Origin: Sipunculus nudus
Lineage: Eukaryota > Annelida > Sipuncula > Golfingiida > Sipunculidae
DNA length: 64,000 bases
NCBI GenBank assembly: GCA_026874595.1
Contig: CM049319.1
Span: 19,139,101-19,203,100, forward strand
Reading direction: 5' to 3'
Shown: piece by piece, positions 12,010-23,580 of the stretch
Numbering within the stretch: the first letter of the stretch is position 1
Layout of the letters: each line of letters opens with the position of its first letter
Program-made: the position numbers and the translations under genes
Notes under the pieces: model-generated
Told to the model about the DNA's origin: nothing
The model's input: the letters and a program-made list of their open reading frames with translations, nothing else
Databases searched by the model: none

Positions 12010-12143
12010 GTGCGCATGCGCATTTCTTGCAGCTACAGTAAAATGTTCCCATAACGTCCTGGTGACGTTATTTGGCGACGTCCTTTTCGTGACCAAACCA
12101 GGACATTCCAGGAACGTTATGGTTACGTTATGTGTTTGCTGGG
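12010..12143. repeat. Right terminal region, inverted partner of 5214-5400
   Basis: Reads outward as CCCAGCAAACACATAACGT on the minus strand. It shares ACGT spacing and an ATTCCAGGAACGTTATGG stretch with the left end. Confidence 0.6.
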
Positions 12144-13025
12144 CTGTCGCTTTCCCTTTTCCAGAAATTAATCAGTCACTTTCAGTGTTGATGGCGGCTC
12201 TATTTTACAAAAGATTTGATCTAAAATGAAAACGGAGCCACCCAAAAAAGGGAGAAATGATTGTATGCGATGAAAGTAAAATGTCTTAACTTTGCACTGG
12301 CTTTGTTTTAACTCACTAGAAGTGCCCATGGTATGTACACCTGACACATTCAACGGCCTCTCTACGACAGTTTAAACTTCTGGAACGCAGTGTCAACGTG
12401 TGCAGTAGCAACTATATTCAGCCGTTATTCAGGTCTGACTGCGTTTGACGAAATGGGAGTTAGTGTAAAGGTGAGCAGAACTTTCATAACCTGCGTTTTA
12501 TTCTGGCTTAGACATTTCCACCCATGGAAGATAAACATGATTGACATCATCTCAAATGCCTTCAGTTGTTTTGCCGGACAAGGAAAATTATGTTTCTCAA
12601 TGTTCCATATGTCAGCCCAAGGGATTTAATTTAACTAGTCTTTCCCGTTGTAATGTAAGCATTTTATCAATGCACTATGTTCGCCTTTTCGCTGCTCTTT
12701 TGGCAGAAAATAATTAACCTTTTAATTTAATACGTCGGCCCTTACGCAGAACCATTTAAATGCAATGAACACGGGAACTATCAAATGTCAATTTGCATTG
12801 CAAACAATACATGTATCTGTTTGCCTTCAAGGAACATTCAGTATCACTGTTCTTGAAATATAAAGACCGCCCCAGGCAGTCCTCGCAAAAACACTGTGAA
12901 ACCCTGTGTGAAAAAAATGATTTGCATTCTTTTCAATTGCACATGAATTATTGTCAGGACCGTATGTGTAAAACAAAACCGTATAGATTCGTGGAAAACT
13001 CAAAAAAGGGTAAGTCCGCCCTTGC

Positions 13026-13097
13026 AGGTCCCGCCGAGATTTGAACTCGGATCGCAGGATTCAGAGTCCTGAGTGCTAACCGTTACACCACGGGACC
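13026..13097 (-). tRNA. trnQ-CUG: tRNA-Gln (CUG), unit 4
   Basis: Identical to the canonical unit 1 copy, with a T6 terminator. Confidence 0.95.
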
Positions 13098-13369
13098 TCC
13101 CGCATGCAGTACTCAAGCAGGTAAACCGGTTTACGAGTGTAAATACATGAATCGTGTGACCATGAAAGTTGTATGTTCCATGAAACTGGTTTCATGACAG
13201 GTATGAGCATTTCCACGTGACTGGCTATATCAAGGTATACCACAATACGGCGCTGGTTACAGCAATCGGTTACATTTGTCGAACCTTTCAGGATTACAAA
13301 ATGTACTTCAGATTCCATGCATGAAATCTGCCAGATGAGATTCCACCTGGCGCGTCAACAGATAAAGCC

Positions 13370-13441
13370 GGCTCGTTGGTCTAGGGGTATGATTCTCGCT
13401 CAGGGTGCGAGAGGTCCCGGGTTCAAATCCCGGACGAGCCC
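13370..13441 (+). tRNA. trnP-AGG: tRNA-Pro (AGG), unit 4, C33 variant
   Basis: All stems are paired, but the anticodon loop is TCAGGGT instead of TTAGGGT. This replaces the nearly universal U33, which makes the U-turn before the anticodon. It is otherwise canonical, so transcription is likely but decoding may be weak. Confidence 0.85.
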
Positions 13442-13673
13442 TATCACTATCTTTTTAAACCTCATCAGGATGAAATGCCAGCTTTTAAACATTTTATAAT
13501 TAATTCAAGGGAAGTAAATTTAGATTTTAATTCTGACCTAAGTGTTAGTGTAAACAGTCGACAAGTTTCTTGTTTGCTTCTCGCTTCGAGCAAAATTGCC
13601 AGGTGTTGCATTCATGCATATCGACCTGAGACATCATGAATTTAAAGACTGCAAACAGCAGGCCTCTAAAAGC

Positions 13674-13745
13674 GGCTCGTTGGTCTAGGGGTATGATTCT
13701 CGCTTTGGGTGCGAGAGGTCCCTGGTTCAAATCCCGGACAAGCCC
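13674..13745 (+). tRNA. trnP-UGG: tRNA-Pro (UGG), unit 4, two stem mismatches
   Basis: Same sequence as unit 1 UGG, with the C5/A68 and T51/C63 mismatches; T-loop intact. Confidence 0.8.
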
Positions 13746-15036
13746 GTGCTTTCCATTTTTATCCAACGAAACAATTGGTCGGGCTTATATCTTCCCTTTT
13801 GTAACCTGCAACATCTTCAGAAATTTGTTTTCGTTCAATAGATAATACTGTTTGAGGAATCAACTTCTGGAATGCAATATTCCTTTTTTTATACAGATCG
13901 TAGATCGTCTCACACGCGCCCACTGACAAAACGCGTTCTGCTGTGACTTGAGTCTGATTGCGAATAAAACCACCCGAATAAGTTTTAACGCTGAATTTCA
14001 AATATTTGTGTGTTGTACACTTTTCAAAATTGGACAAAGTATACCGTCGTTCCAATAAACATAGTGTTTAAAAGCAAAATATATTTTTTCAGTGGCCAGG
14101 TTATCTCATTGCATTCACTTATAACTCACATTCCTTTCCTTTTAGATGTAATGTAAGCTACTGTCGCTTTCCCTTTTCCAGAAATTAATCAGTCACTTTC
14201 AGTAATGATGGCGGCTCTATTTTACAAAAGATTTGATCTAAAATGAAAACGGAGCCACCTAGAAAAGGGAGAAAATATTGTATGCGATGAAAGTAAAATG
14301 TCTTAACTGTGCACTTGCTTTGTTTTAACTCACTAGAAGTGCCCATGGTAAGTACACCTGACACATTCAACGGCCTCTCTGCGACAGTGTAAACTCCTGG
14401 AACGCAGTGTCAACGTGTGCAGTAGCAACTGTATTCAGCCGTTATTCAGGTCTGACTGCGTTTGACGAAATGGGAGTTAGTGTAAAGGTGAGCAGAACTT
14501 TCCTAACCTGCGTTTTATTCTGGCTTAGACATTTCCACCCATGGAAGATAAACATGATTGACATCATCTCAAATGCCTTCAGTTGTTTTGCCGGACAAGG
14601 GAAATTATGTTTCTCAATGTTCCATATGTCAGCCCAAGGGATTTAATTAAACTAGTCTTTCCCGTTGTAATGTAAGCATTTTATCAATGCACTATGTTCG
14701 CCTTTCCGCTTCTCTTTTGGCAGAAAATAATTAACCTTTTAATATAATACATCGGCCCTTACGCAGAACCATTTAAATGCAATGAACACGGGAACTATCA
14801 AATGTCAATTTGCATTGCAAACAATATCTGTTTGCCTTCAAGGAACATTCAGTTTCACTGTTCTTGAAATATTAAGACCGCCCCAGGCAGTCCTCGCAAA
14901 AACACTGTGAAACCCTGTGTGAAAAAAATGATATGCATTCTTTTCAATTGCACATGAATTATTGTCAGGACCGTATGTGTAAAACAAAACCGTATAGATT
15001 CGTGGAAAACTCAAAAAAGGGTAAGTCCGCCCTTGC

Positions 15037-15108
15037 AGGTCCCGCCGAGATTTGAACTCGGATCGCAGGATTCAGAGTCCTGAGTGCTAACAGTTACACC
15101 ACGGGACC
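15037..15108 (-). tRNA. trnQ-CUG: tRNA-Gln (CUG), unit 5, D-loop variant
   Basis: One change from canonical: the D-loop reads AACTGTTA instead of AACGGTTA, removing G18. This residue contacts the T-loop and is part of the A-box region, so function is uncertain. Stems and anticodon CTG are intact. Confidence 0.8.
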
Positions 15109-15379
15109 TCCCGCATGCGGTACTCAAGCAGGTAAACCGGTTTACGAGTGTAAATACATGAATCGTGTGACCATGAAAGTTGTATGTTCCATGAAACTGG
15201 TTTCATGACAGGTATGAGCATTTCCACGTGACTGGCTATATCAAGGTATACCACAATACGGCGCTGGTTACAGCAATCGGTTACATTTGTCGAACCTTTC
15301 AGGATTATAAAATGTACTTCAGATTCATGCATGAAATCTGCAAGATGAGATTCCACCTGGCGGGTCAACAGATAGAGCC

Positions 15380-15451
15380 GGCTCGTTGGTCTAGGGGTAT
15401 GATTCTCGCTTAGGGTGCGAGAGGTCCCGGGTTCAAATCCCGGACGAGCCC
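15380..15451 (+). tRNA. trnP-AGG: tRNA-Pro (AGG), unit 5
   Basis: Identical to the canonical unit 1 copy. Confidence 0.95.
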
Positions 15452-15683
15452 TATCACTCTCTTTTTAAACCTCATCAGGATGAAATGCCAGCTTTTAAAC
15501 ATTTTATCATTAATTCAAGGGAAGTAAATTTAGATTTTAATTCTGACCTAAGTGTTAGTGTAAACAGTCGACAAGTTTCTTGTTTGCTTCTCGCTTCGAG
15601 CAAAATTGCCAGGTGTTGCATTCATGCATATCGACCTGAGACATCATGAATTTAAAGACTGCAAACAGCAAACCTCTATAAGC

Positions 15684-15755
15684 GGCTCGTTGGTCTAGGG
15701 GTATGATTCTCGCTTTGGGTGCGAGAGGTCCCGGGTTCAAATTCCGGACGAGCCC
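15684..15755 (+). tRNA. trnP-UGG: tRNA-Pro (UGG), unit 5, G53-T61 pair
   Basis: Acceptor and anticodon stems are intact. The T-stem 3' strand is TCCGG, so the normally invariant G53-C61 pair becomes a G-U wobble; this base also lies in the B box. Confidence 0.8.
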
Positions 15756-17045
15756 GTGCTTTCTATTTTCATCCAAGTAAACAATTGGTCGGGCTTATAT
15801 CTTTTTTGTAACCTGCAACATCTTCAGAAATTTGTTTTCGTTCAATAGATAATACTGTTTGAGGAATCAACTTCTTGAATGCAATATTCCTTTTTTATAC
15901 AGATCGTAGATCGTCTCACACGCGCCCACTGACAAAACGCGTTCTGCTGTGACTTGAGTCTGATTGCGAATAAAATCACCCGAATAAGTTTTAACGCGGA
16001 ATTTCAAATATTTGTGTGTTGTACACTTTTCAAAATTGGGCAAAGTATACCGTCGTTCCAATAAACATAGTGTTTAAAAGCAAAATATATTTTTTCAGTG
16101 GCCAGGTTATCTCATTGCATTCACTTATAACTCACATTCCTTTCCTTTAAGATGTAATGTAGGCTACTGTCGCTGTCCCTTTTCCAGAAATTAATCAGTC
16201 ACTTTCAGTAATGATGGCGGCTCTATTTTACAAAAGATTTGATCTAAAATGAAAACGGAGCCACCTAGAAAAGGGAGAAAAGATTGTATGCGATGAAAGT
16301 AAAATGTCTTAACTGTGCACTTGCTTTGTTTTAACTCACTAGAAGTGCCCATGGTATGTACACCTGACACATTCAACGGCCTCTCTGCGACAGCTAGTGT
16401 AAACTCCTGGAACGCAGTGTCAACGTGTGCAGTAGCAACTGTATTCAGCCGTTATTCAGGTCTGACTGCGTTTGACGAAATGGGAGTTTGTGTAAAGGTG
16501 AGCAGAACTTTCCTAACCCGCGTTTTATTCTGGCTTAGACATTTCCACCCATGGAAGATAATCATGATTGACATCATCTCAAATGCCTTCAGTTGTTTTG
16601 CCGGACCAGGAAATTATGTTTCTCAATGTTCCATGTCAGCCCAAGGGATTTACTTTAACTAGTCTTTCCCGTTGTAATGTAAGCATTTTATCAATGCACT
16701 ATGTTCGCCTTTCCGCTTCTCTTTTGGCAGAAAATAATTAACCTTTTAATATAATACGTCGGCCCTTACGCAGAACCATTTAAATGCAATGAACACGGGA
16801 ACTATCAAATGTCAATTTGCATTGCAAACAATATCTGTTTGCCTTCAAGGAACATTCAGTATCACTGTTCTTGAAATATTAAGACCGCCCCAGGCAGTCC
16901 TCGCAAAAACACTGTGAAACCCTGTGTGAAAAAAAAATGATATGCATTCTTTTCAATTGCACATGAATTATTGTCAGGACCGTATGTGTAAAACAAAACC
17001 GTATAGATTCGTGGAAAACTCAAAAAAGGGTAAGTCCGCCCTTGC

Positions 17046-17117
17046 ACGTCCCGCCGAGATTTGACCTCGGATCGCAGGATTCAGAGTCCTGAGTGCTAAC
17101 CGTTACACCACGGGACC
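17046..17117 (-). pseudogene. tRNA-Gln, unit 6, acceptor and T-loop damaged
   Basis: The acceptor 3' strand ends CGGGACG, leaving position 72 unpaired with G1. The T-loop begins GTCAAAT instead of TTCAAAT, changing T54. Both point to loss of function. Confidence 0.75.
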
Positions 17118-17389
17118 TCCCGCATGCAGTACTCAAGCAGGTAAACCGGTTTACGAGTGTAAATACATGAATCGTGTGACCATGAAAGTTGTATGTTCCA
17201 TGAAACTGGTTTCATGACAGGTATGAGCATTTCCACGTGACTGGCTATATCAAGGTATACCACAATACGGCGCTGGTTACAGCAATCGGTTACATTTGTC
17301 GAACCTTTCAGGATTACAAAATGTACTTCAGATTCCATGCATGAAATCTGCCAGATGAGATTCCACCTGGCGCGTCAACAGATAAAGCC

Positions 17390-17461
17390 GGCTCGTTGGT
17401 CTAGGGGTATGATTCTCACTTAGGGTGCGAGAGGTCCCGGGTTCAAATCCCGGACGAGCCC
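17390..17461 (+). tRNA. trnP-AGG: tRNA-Pro (AGG), unit 6, anticodon-stem mismatch
   Basis: The anticodon stem is CTCAC against GCGAG, giving one A/C mismatch. The rest matches the canonical gene. Confidence 0.75.
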
Positions 17462-17692
17462 TATCACTATCTTTTTAAACCTCATCAGGATGAAATGCCA
17501 GCTTTTAAACATTTTATAATTAATTCAAGGGAAGTAAATTTAGATTTTAATTCTGACCTAAGTGTTAGTGTAAACAGTCGACAAGTTTCTTGTTTGCTTC
17601 TCGCTTCGAGCAAATTTGCCAGGTGTTGCATTCATGCATATCACCTGAGACATCATGAATTTAAAGACTGCAAACAGCAAACCTCTATAAGC

Positions 17693-17764
17693 GGCTCGTT
17701 GGTCTAGGGGTATGATTCTCGCTTTGGGTGCGAGAGGTCCCGGGTTCAAATCCCGGACGAGCCC
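17693..17764 (+). tRNA. trnP-UGG: tRNA-Pro (UGG), unit 6, canonical
   Basis: All stems are paired; identical to the unit 3 UGG gene. Confidence 0.95.
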
Positions 17765-19055
17765 GTGCTTTCTATTTTCATCCAAGTAAACAATTGGTCG
17801 GGCTTATATCTTCCCTTTTGTAACCTGCAACATCTTCAGAAATTTGTTTTCGTTCAATAGATAATACTGTTTGAGGAATCAACTTCTGGAATGCAATATT
17901 CCTTTTTTTTATACAGATCGTAGATCGTCTTACGCGCGCCCACTGACAAAATGCGTTCTGCTGTGACTTGAGTCTGATTGCGAATAAAATCACCCGAATA
18001 AATTTTAACGCTGAATTTCAAATTTTTGTGTGTTGTACATTTTTCAAAATTAGGCAAAGTACACCGTCGTTCCAAAAAACATTGTGTTTAAAAGCAAAAT
18101 ATATTTTTTCAGTGGCCAGGTTATCTCATTGCATTCACTTAAAACTCACATTCCTTTCCTTTTAGATGTAATGTAGGTTACTGTCGCTTTCCCTTTTCCA
18201 GAGATTAATCAGTCACTTTCAGTGATGATGGCGGCTCTATTTTACAAAAGATTTGATCTAAAATGAAAACGGAGCCACCTAGAAAAGGGAGAAAAGATTG
18301 TATGCGATGAAAGTAAAATGTCTTAACTGTGCACTTGCTTTGTTTTAACTCACTAGAAGTGCCCATGGTATGTACACCTGACACATTCAACGGCCTCACT
18401 ACGACAGTTTAAACTTCTGGAACGCAGTGTCAACGTGTGCAGTAGCAACTATATTCAGCCGTTATTCAGGTCTGACTGCGTTTGACGAAATGGGAGTTAG
18501 TGTAAAGGTGAGCAGAACTTTACTAACCTGCGTTTTATTCTGGCTTTGACATTTCCACCCATGGAAGATAAACATGATTGACATCATCTCAAATGCCTTC
18601 AGTTGTTTTGCCGGACCAGGAAATTATGTTTCTCAATGTTCCATGTCAGCCCAAGGGATTTAATTTAACTAGTCTTTCCCGTTGTAATGTAAGCATTTTA
18701 TCAATGCACTCTGTTCGCCTTTCCGCTTCTCTTTTGGCAGAAAATAATTAACATTTTAATATAATACGTCGGCCCTTACGCAGAACCATTTAAATGCAAT
18801 GAACACGGGAACTATCAAATGTCAATTTGCATTGCAAACAATATCTGTTTGCCTTCAAGGAACATTCAGTTTCACTGTTCTTGAAATATTAAGACCGCCC
18901 CAAGCAGTCCTCGCAAAAACACTGTGAAACCCTGTGTGAAAAAAAAATGATATGCATTCTTTTCAATTGCACATGAATTATTGTCAGGACCGTATGTGTA
19001 AAACAAAACCGTATAGATTCGTGGAAAACTCAAAAAAGGGTAAGTCCGCCCTTGC

Positions 19056-19127
19056 AGGTCCCGCCGTTATTTGAACTCGGATCGCAGGATTCAGAGTCCT
19101 GAGTGCTAACCGTTACACCACGGGACC
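19056..19127 (-). pseudogene. tRNA-Gln pseudogene, unit 7
   Basis: The T-stem 3' strand reads AACGG instead of CTCGG, breaking the two pairs nearest the loop, including G53-C61, and disrupting the B box. Acceptor and anticodon arms are intact. Confidence 0.8.
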
Positions 19128-19399
19128 TCCCGCATGCAGTACTCAAGCAGGTAAACCGGTTTACGAGTGTAAATACATGAATCGTGTGACCATGAAAGTT
19201 GTATGTTCCATGAAACTGGTTTCATGACAGGTATGAGCATTTCCACGTGACTGGCTATATCAAGGTATACCACAATACGGCGCTGGTTACAGCAATCGGT
19301 TCCATTTGTCGAACCTTTCAGGATTACAAAATGTACTTCAGATTCCATGCATGAAATCTGCCAGATGAGATTCCACCTGGCGTGTCAACAGATAGAGCC

Positions 19400-19471
19400 G
19401 GCTCGTTGGTCTAGGTGTGTATTTCTCGCTTAGGGTGCGAGAGGTCCCGGGTTCAAATCCCGGAAGAGCCT
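19400..19471 (+). pseudogene. tRNA-Pro (AGG) pseudogene, unit 7
   Basis: The D-arm is scrambled (AGGTGTGTATTTC where others read AGGGGTATGATTC), destroying the A-box region. The acceptor 3' strand AAGAGCC leaves G6 unpaired. The anticodon loop is still TTAGGGT. Confidence 0.85.
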
Positions 19472-19718
19472 TATCACTCTCTTTTTAAACCTCATCAGGA
19501 TGAAATGCCAGCTTTTAAACATTTTATAATTAATTCAAGGGAAGTAAATTTAGATTTTAATTCTGACCTAAGTGTTAGTGTAAACAGTCAAGTTTCTTGC
19601 TTCAAACAAGTTTCTTGTTTGCTTCTCGTTTCGAGCAAAATTGCCAGGTGTTGCATTCATGCATATCGACCTGAGACATCATGAATTTAAAGACTGCAAA
19701 CAGCAAACCTCTATAAGC

Positions 19719-19790
19719 GGCTCGTTGGTCTAGGGGTATGATTCTCTCTTTGGGTGCGAGAGGTCCCTGGTTCAAATCCCGGACGAACCC
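19719..19790 (+). pseudogene. tRNA-Pro (UGG) pseudogene, unit 7
   Basis: Three stem faults: anticodon stem CTCTC against GCGAG, T-stem CCTGG against CCCGG, and acceptor 3' strand ACGAACC with A70 facing C3. Confidence 0.8.
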
Positions 19791-21081
19791 GTGCTTTCCA
19801 TTTTTATCCAAAGAAACAATTGGTCGGGCTTATATCTTCCCTTTTGTAACCTGCAACATCTTCAGAAATTTGTTTTCGTTCAATAGATAATACTGTTTGA
19901 GGAATCAACTTCTGGAATGCAATATTCCTTTTTTTTATACAGATCGTAGATCGTCTTACGCGGGCCCACTGACAAAATGCGTTCAGCTGTGACTTGAGTC
20001 TGATTGCGAATAAAATCACCCGAATAAATTTTAACGCTGAATTTCAAATTTTTGTGTGTTGTACATTTTTCAAAATTAGGCAAAGTACACCGTCGTTCCA
20101 AAAAACATTGTGTTTAAAAGCAAAATATATTTTTTCAGTGGCCAGGTTATCTCATTGCATTCACTTAAAACTCACATTCCTTTCCTTTTAGATGTAATGT
20201 AGGTTACTGTCGCTTTCCCTTTTCCAGAGATTAATCAGTCACTTTCAGTGATGATGGCGGCTCTATTTTACAAAAGATTTGATCTAAAATGAAAACGGAG
20301 CCACCTAGAAAAGGGAGAAAAGATTGTATGCGATGAAAGTAAAATGTCTTAACTGTGCACTTGCTTTGTTTTAACTCACTAGAAGTGCCCATGGTATGTA
20401 CACCTGACACATTCAACGGCCTCACTACGACAGTTTAAACTTCTGGAACGCAGTGTCAACGTGTGCAGTAGCAACTATATTCAGCCGTTATTCAGGTCTG
20501 ACTGCGTTTGACGAAATGGGAGTTAGTGTAAAGGTGAGCAGAACTTTACTAACCTGCGTTTTATTCTGGCTTTGACATTTCCACCCATGGAAGATAAACA
20601 TGATTGACATCATCTCAAATGCCTTCAGTTGTTTTGCCGGACCAGGAAATTATGTTTCTCAATGTTCCATGTCAGCCCAAGGGATTTAATTTAACTAGTC
20701 TTTCCCGTTGTAATGTAAGCATTTTATCAATGCACTCTGTTCGCCTTTCCGCTTCTCTTTTGGCAGAAAATAATTAACATTTTAATATAATACGTCGGCC
20801 CTTACGCAGAACCATTTAAATGCAATGAACACGGGAACTATCAAATGTCAATTTGCATTGCAAACAATATCTGTTTGCCTTCAAGGAACATTCAGTTTCA
20901 CTGTTCTTGAAATATTAAGACCGCCCCAAGCAGTCCTCGCAAAAACACTGTGAAACCCTGTGTGAAAAAAAAATGATATGCATTCTTTTCAATTGCACAT
21001 GAATTATTGTCAGGACCGTATGTGTAAAACAAAACCGTATAGATTCGTGGAAAACTCAAAAAAGGGTAAGTCCGCCCTTGC

Positions 21082-21153
21082 AGGTCCCGCCGTTATTTGA
21101 ACTCGGATCGCAGGATTCAGAGTCCTGAGTGCTAACCGTTACACCACGGGACC
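21082..21153 (-). pseudogene. tRNA-Gln pseudogene, unit 8
   Basis: Identical T-stem lesion (AACGG) to unit 7, so the lesion predates the duplication of units 7 and 8. Confidence 0.8.
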
Positions 21154-21425
21154 TCCCGCATGCAGTACTCAAGCAGGTAAACCGGTTTACGAGTGTAAAT
21201 ACATGAATCGTGTGACCATGAAAGTTGTATGTTCCATGAAACTGGTTTCATGACAGGTATGAGCATTTCCACGTGACTGGCTATATCAAGGTATACCACA
21301 ATACGGCGCTGGTTACAGCAATCGGTTCCATTTGTCGAACCTTTCAGGATTACAAAATGTACTTCAGATTCCATGCATGAAATCTGCCAGATGAGATTCC
21401 ACCTGGCGTGTCAACAGATAGAGCC

Positions 21426-21497
21426 GGCTCGTTGGTCTAGGTGTGTTTTTCTCGCTTAGGGTGCGAGAGGTCCCGGGTTCAAATCCCGGAAGAGCCT
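21426..21497 (+). pseudogene. tRNA-Pro (AGG) pseudogene, unit 8
   Basis: As the unit 7 copy, with one further substitution in the D-arm (GTGTGTTTTTC). Confidence 0.85.
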
Positions 21498-21744
21498 TAT
21501 CACTCTCTTTTTAAACCTCATCAGGATGAAATGCCAGCTTTTAAACATTTTATAATTAATTCAAGGGAAGTAAATTTAGATTTTAATTCTGACCTAAGTG
21601 TTAGTGTAAACAGTCAAGTTTCTTGCTTCAAACAAGTTTCTTGTTTGCTTCTCGTTTCGAGCAAAATTGCCAGGTGTTGCATTCATGCATATCGACCTGA
21701 GACATCATGAATTTAAAGACTGCAAACAGCAAACCTCTATAAGC

Positions 21745-21816
21745 GGCTCGTTGGTCTAGGGGTATGATTCTCTCTTTGGGTGCGAGAGGTCCCTGGTTCA
21801 AATCCCGGACGAACCC
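21745..21816 (+). pseudogene. tRNA-Pro (UGG) pseudogene, unit 8
   Basis: Same three stem faults as the unit 7 copy. Confidence 0.8.
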
Positions 21817-23106
21817 GTGCTTTCCATTTTTATCCAAAGAAACAATTGGTCGGGCTTATATCTTCCCTTTTGTAACCTGCAACATCTTCAGAAATTTGTT
21901 TTCGTTCAATAGATAATACTGTTTGAGGAATCAACTTCTGGAATGCAATATTCCTTTTTTTTATACAGATCGTAGATCGTCTTACGCGGGCCCACTGACA
22001 AAATGCGTTCAGCTGTGACTTGAGTCTGATTGCGAATAAAATCACCCGAATAAATTTTAACGCTGAATTTCAAATTTTTGTGTGTTGTACATTTTTCAAA
22101 ATTAGGCAAAGTACACCGTCGTTCCAAAAAACATTGTGTTTAAAAGCAAAATATATTTTTTCAGTGGCCAGGTTATCTCATTGCATTCACTTAAAACTCA
22201 CATTCCTTTCCTTTTAGATGTAATGTAGGTTACTGTCGCTTTCCCTTTTCCAGAGATTAATCAGTCACTTTCAGTGATGATGGCGGCTCTATTTTACAAA
22301 AGACTTGATCTAAAATGAAAACGGAGCCACCTAGAAAAGGGAGAAAAGATTGTATGCGATGAAAGTAAAATGTCTTAACTGTGCACTTGCTTTGTTTTAA
22401 CTCACTAGAAGTGCCCATGGTATGTACACCTGACACATTCAACGGCCTCACTACGACAGTTTAAACTTCTGGAACGCAGTGTCAACGTGTGCAGTAGCAA
22501 CTATATTCAGCCGTTATTCAGGTCTGACTGCGTTTGACGAAATGGGAGTTAGTGTAAAGGTGAGCAGAACTTTACTAACCTGCGTTTTATTCTGGCTTAG
22601 ACATTTCCACCCATGGAAGATAAACATGATTGACATCATCTCAAATGCCTTCAGTTGTTTTGCCGGACCAGGAAATTATGTTTCTCAATGTTCCATGTCA
22701 GCCCAAGGGATTTAATTTAACTAGTCTTTCCCGTTGTAATGTAAGCATTTTATCAATGCACTCTGTTCGCCTTTCCGCTTCTCTTTTGGCAGAAAATAAT
22801 TAACCTTTTAATATAATACGTCGGCCCTTACGCAGAACCATTTAAATGCAATGAACACGGGAACTATCAAATGTCAATTTGCATTGCAAACAATATCTGT
22901 TTGCCTTCAAGGAACATTCAGTTTCACTGTTCTTGAAATATTAAGACCGCCCCAGGCAGTCCTCGCAAAAACACTGTGAAACCCTGTGTGAAAAAAAATG
23001 ATATGCATTCTTTTCAATTGCACATGAATTATTGTCAGGACCGTATGTGTAAAACAAAACCGTATAGATTCGTGGAAAACTCAAAAAAGGGTAAGTCCGC
23101 CCTTGC

Positions 23107-23148
23107 AGGTCCCGCCGAGATTTGAACTCGGATCGCAGGATTCAGAGT
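23107..23148 (-). pseudogene. tRNA-Gln fragment, unit 9, cut by S element A
   Basis: Only the 3' 42 nt remain: part of the anticodon stem-loop and the complete T-arm and acceptor 3' strand. The 5' half is replaced by the (TAGAC)n tail of S copy A from 23149. What remains is canonical, so the gene was intact when interrupted. Confidence 0.9.
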
Positions 23149-23580
23149 AGACTAGACTAGACTAGAACTAGTATTTTGAGTCACTAGACAGACACGGTTG
23201 AGGTGGTCTGGGACCACCGCCCCGGCCTGTCTCTTTAGACTATAATTTTGATGTCGAAAATTGCCACACAAGCCAAGCCAAGGAGCCGCGAAGAGCCACC
23301 AGCACGCACCCGCACCGGTGACCGTGAAAGCTACATCATCCACACCCACAAAGCCCCGAGCGGGCCACTCACCGCACGGATATCAGCAGCAAAGCCGCTG
23401 CCCCCACGACCCCGGTCGCGAGCGACATCCCCGAGCAGAATGCGCACCACAACAGAGAGACCCCAACACAAGCAGGGAAACCCAGATCGCCGCCAGAACA
23501 ACTCCTACCGCGAAGAGCCGGACTTCCTGTGACTTGGATCGGGCAGGCTGTCTTGGCTTGGTCTTCAGCTGGTCCCCGAG

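Larger units (their letters stand above)
5214..12143. mobile_element. 6.93 kb TIR insertion splitting tRNA unit 3
   Basis: Comparison with uninterrupted units fixes the boundaries: GGTTACTGTCGC becomes GGTTACT, then the insert, then CTGTCGC, so CT is the only possible duplicated target. The left end begins CCCAGCAAACA and the right end is its reverse complement; both continue into AACGT- and GACGT-rich sequence (about 5214-5400 and 12010-12143). No long ORF or transposase motif is visible, so it is either non-autonomous or an old element loaded with other repeats. I cannot place it in a superfamily; the 2-bp target does not point clearly to any common one. Confidence 0.85.
1..23148. repeat. 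Tandem array of ~2.01 kb tRNA-bearing units
   Basis: Eight full units and one partial unit lie head to tail. Taking the repeated CCGTATGTGT as the start, units begin at 1, 2014, 4025, 12960, 14971, 16980, 18990, 21016 and 23041. Uninterrupted lengths are 2009-2026 bp. Each unit carries tRNA-Gln on minus and two tRNA-Pro genes on plus in its first ~800 bp; the remaining ~1.2 kb shows no gene I can support. Units 1, 2 and 4 are nearly identical, as are 7 and 8, which share a 16 bp expansion in the Gln-Pro/Pro spacer. Unit 3 is split by the 5214-12143 insertion. Amplified tRNA clusters are known from vertebrates such as Xenopus; this Gln/Pro/Pro arrangement I do not recognise. Confidence 0.95.

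Noticed and set aside
11960-12010. Hammerhead-like CTGATGA
   Set aside because: No GAAA core strand or closing stems in the right order nearby.
117-22715. Short open frames (60-115 codons) repeated in each tRNA unit on both strands
   Set aside because: Several run through tRNA genes, have no protein family features and change length or break between nearly identical units.
1-23148. CRISPR array or prokaryotic operon
   Set aside because: The repeat unit is 2 kb with eukaryotic tRNAs; there are no short spaced repeats or cas-like genes.
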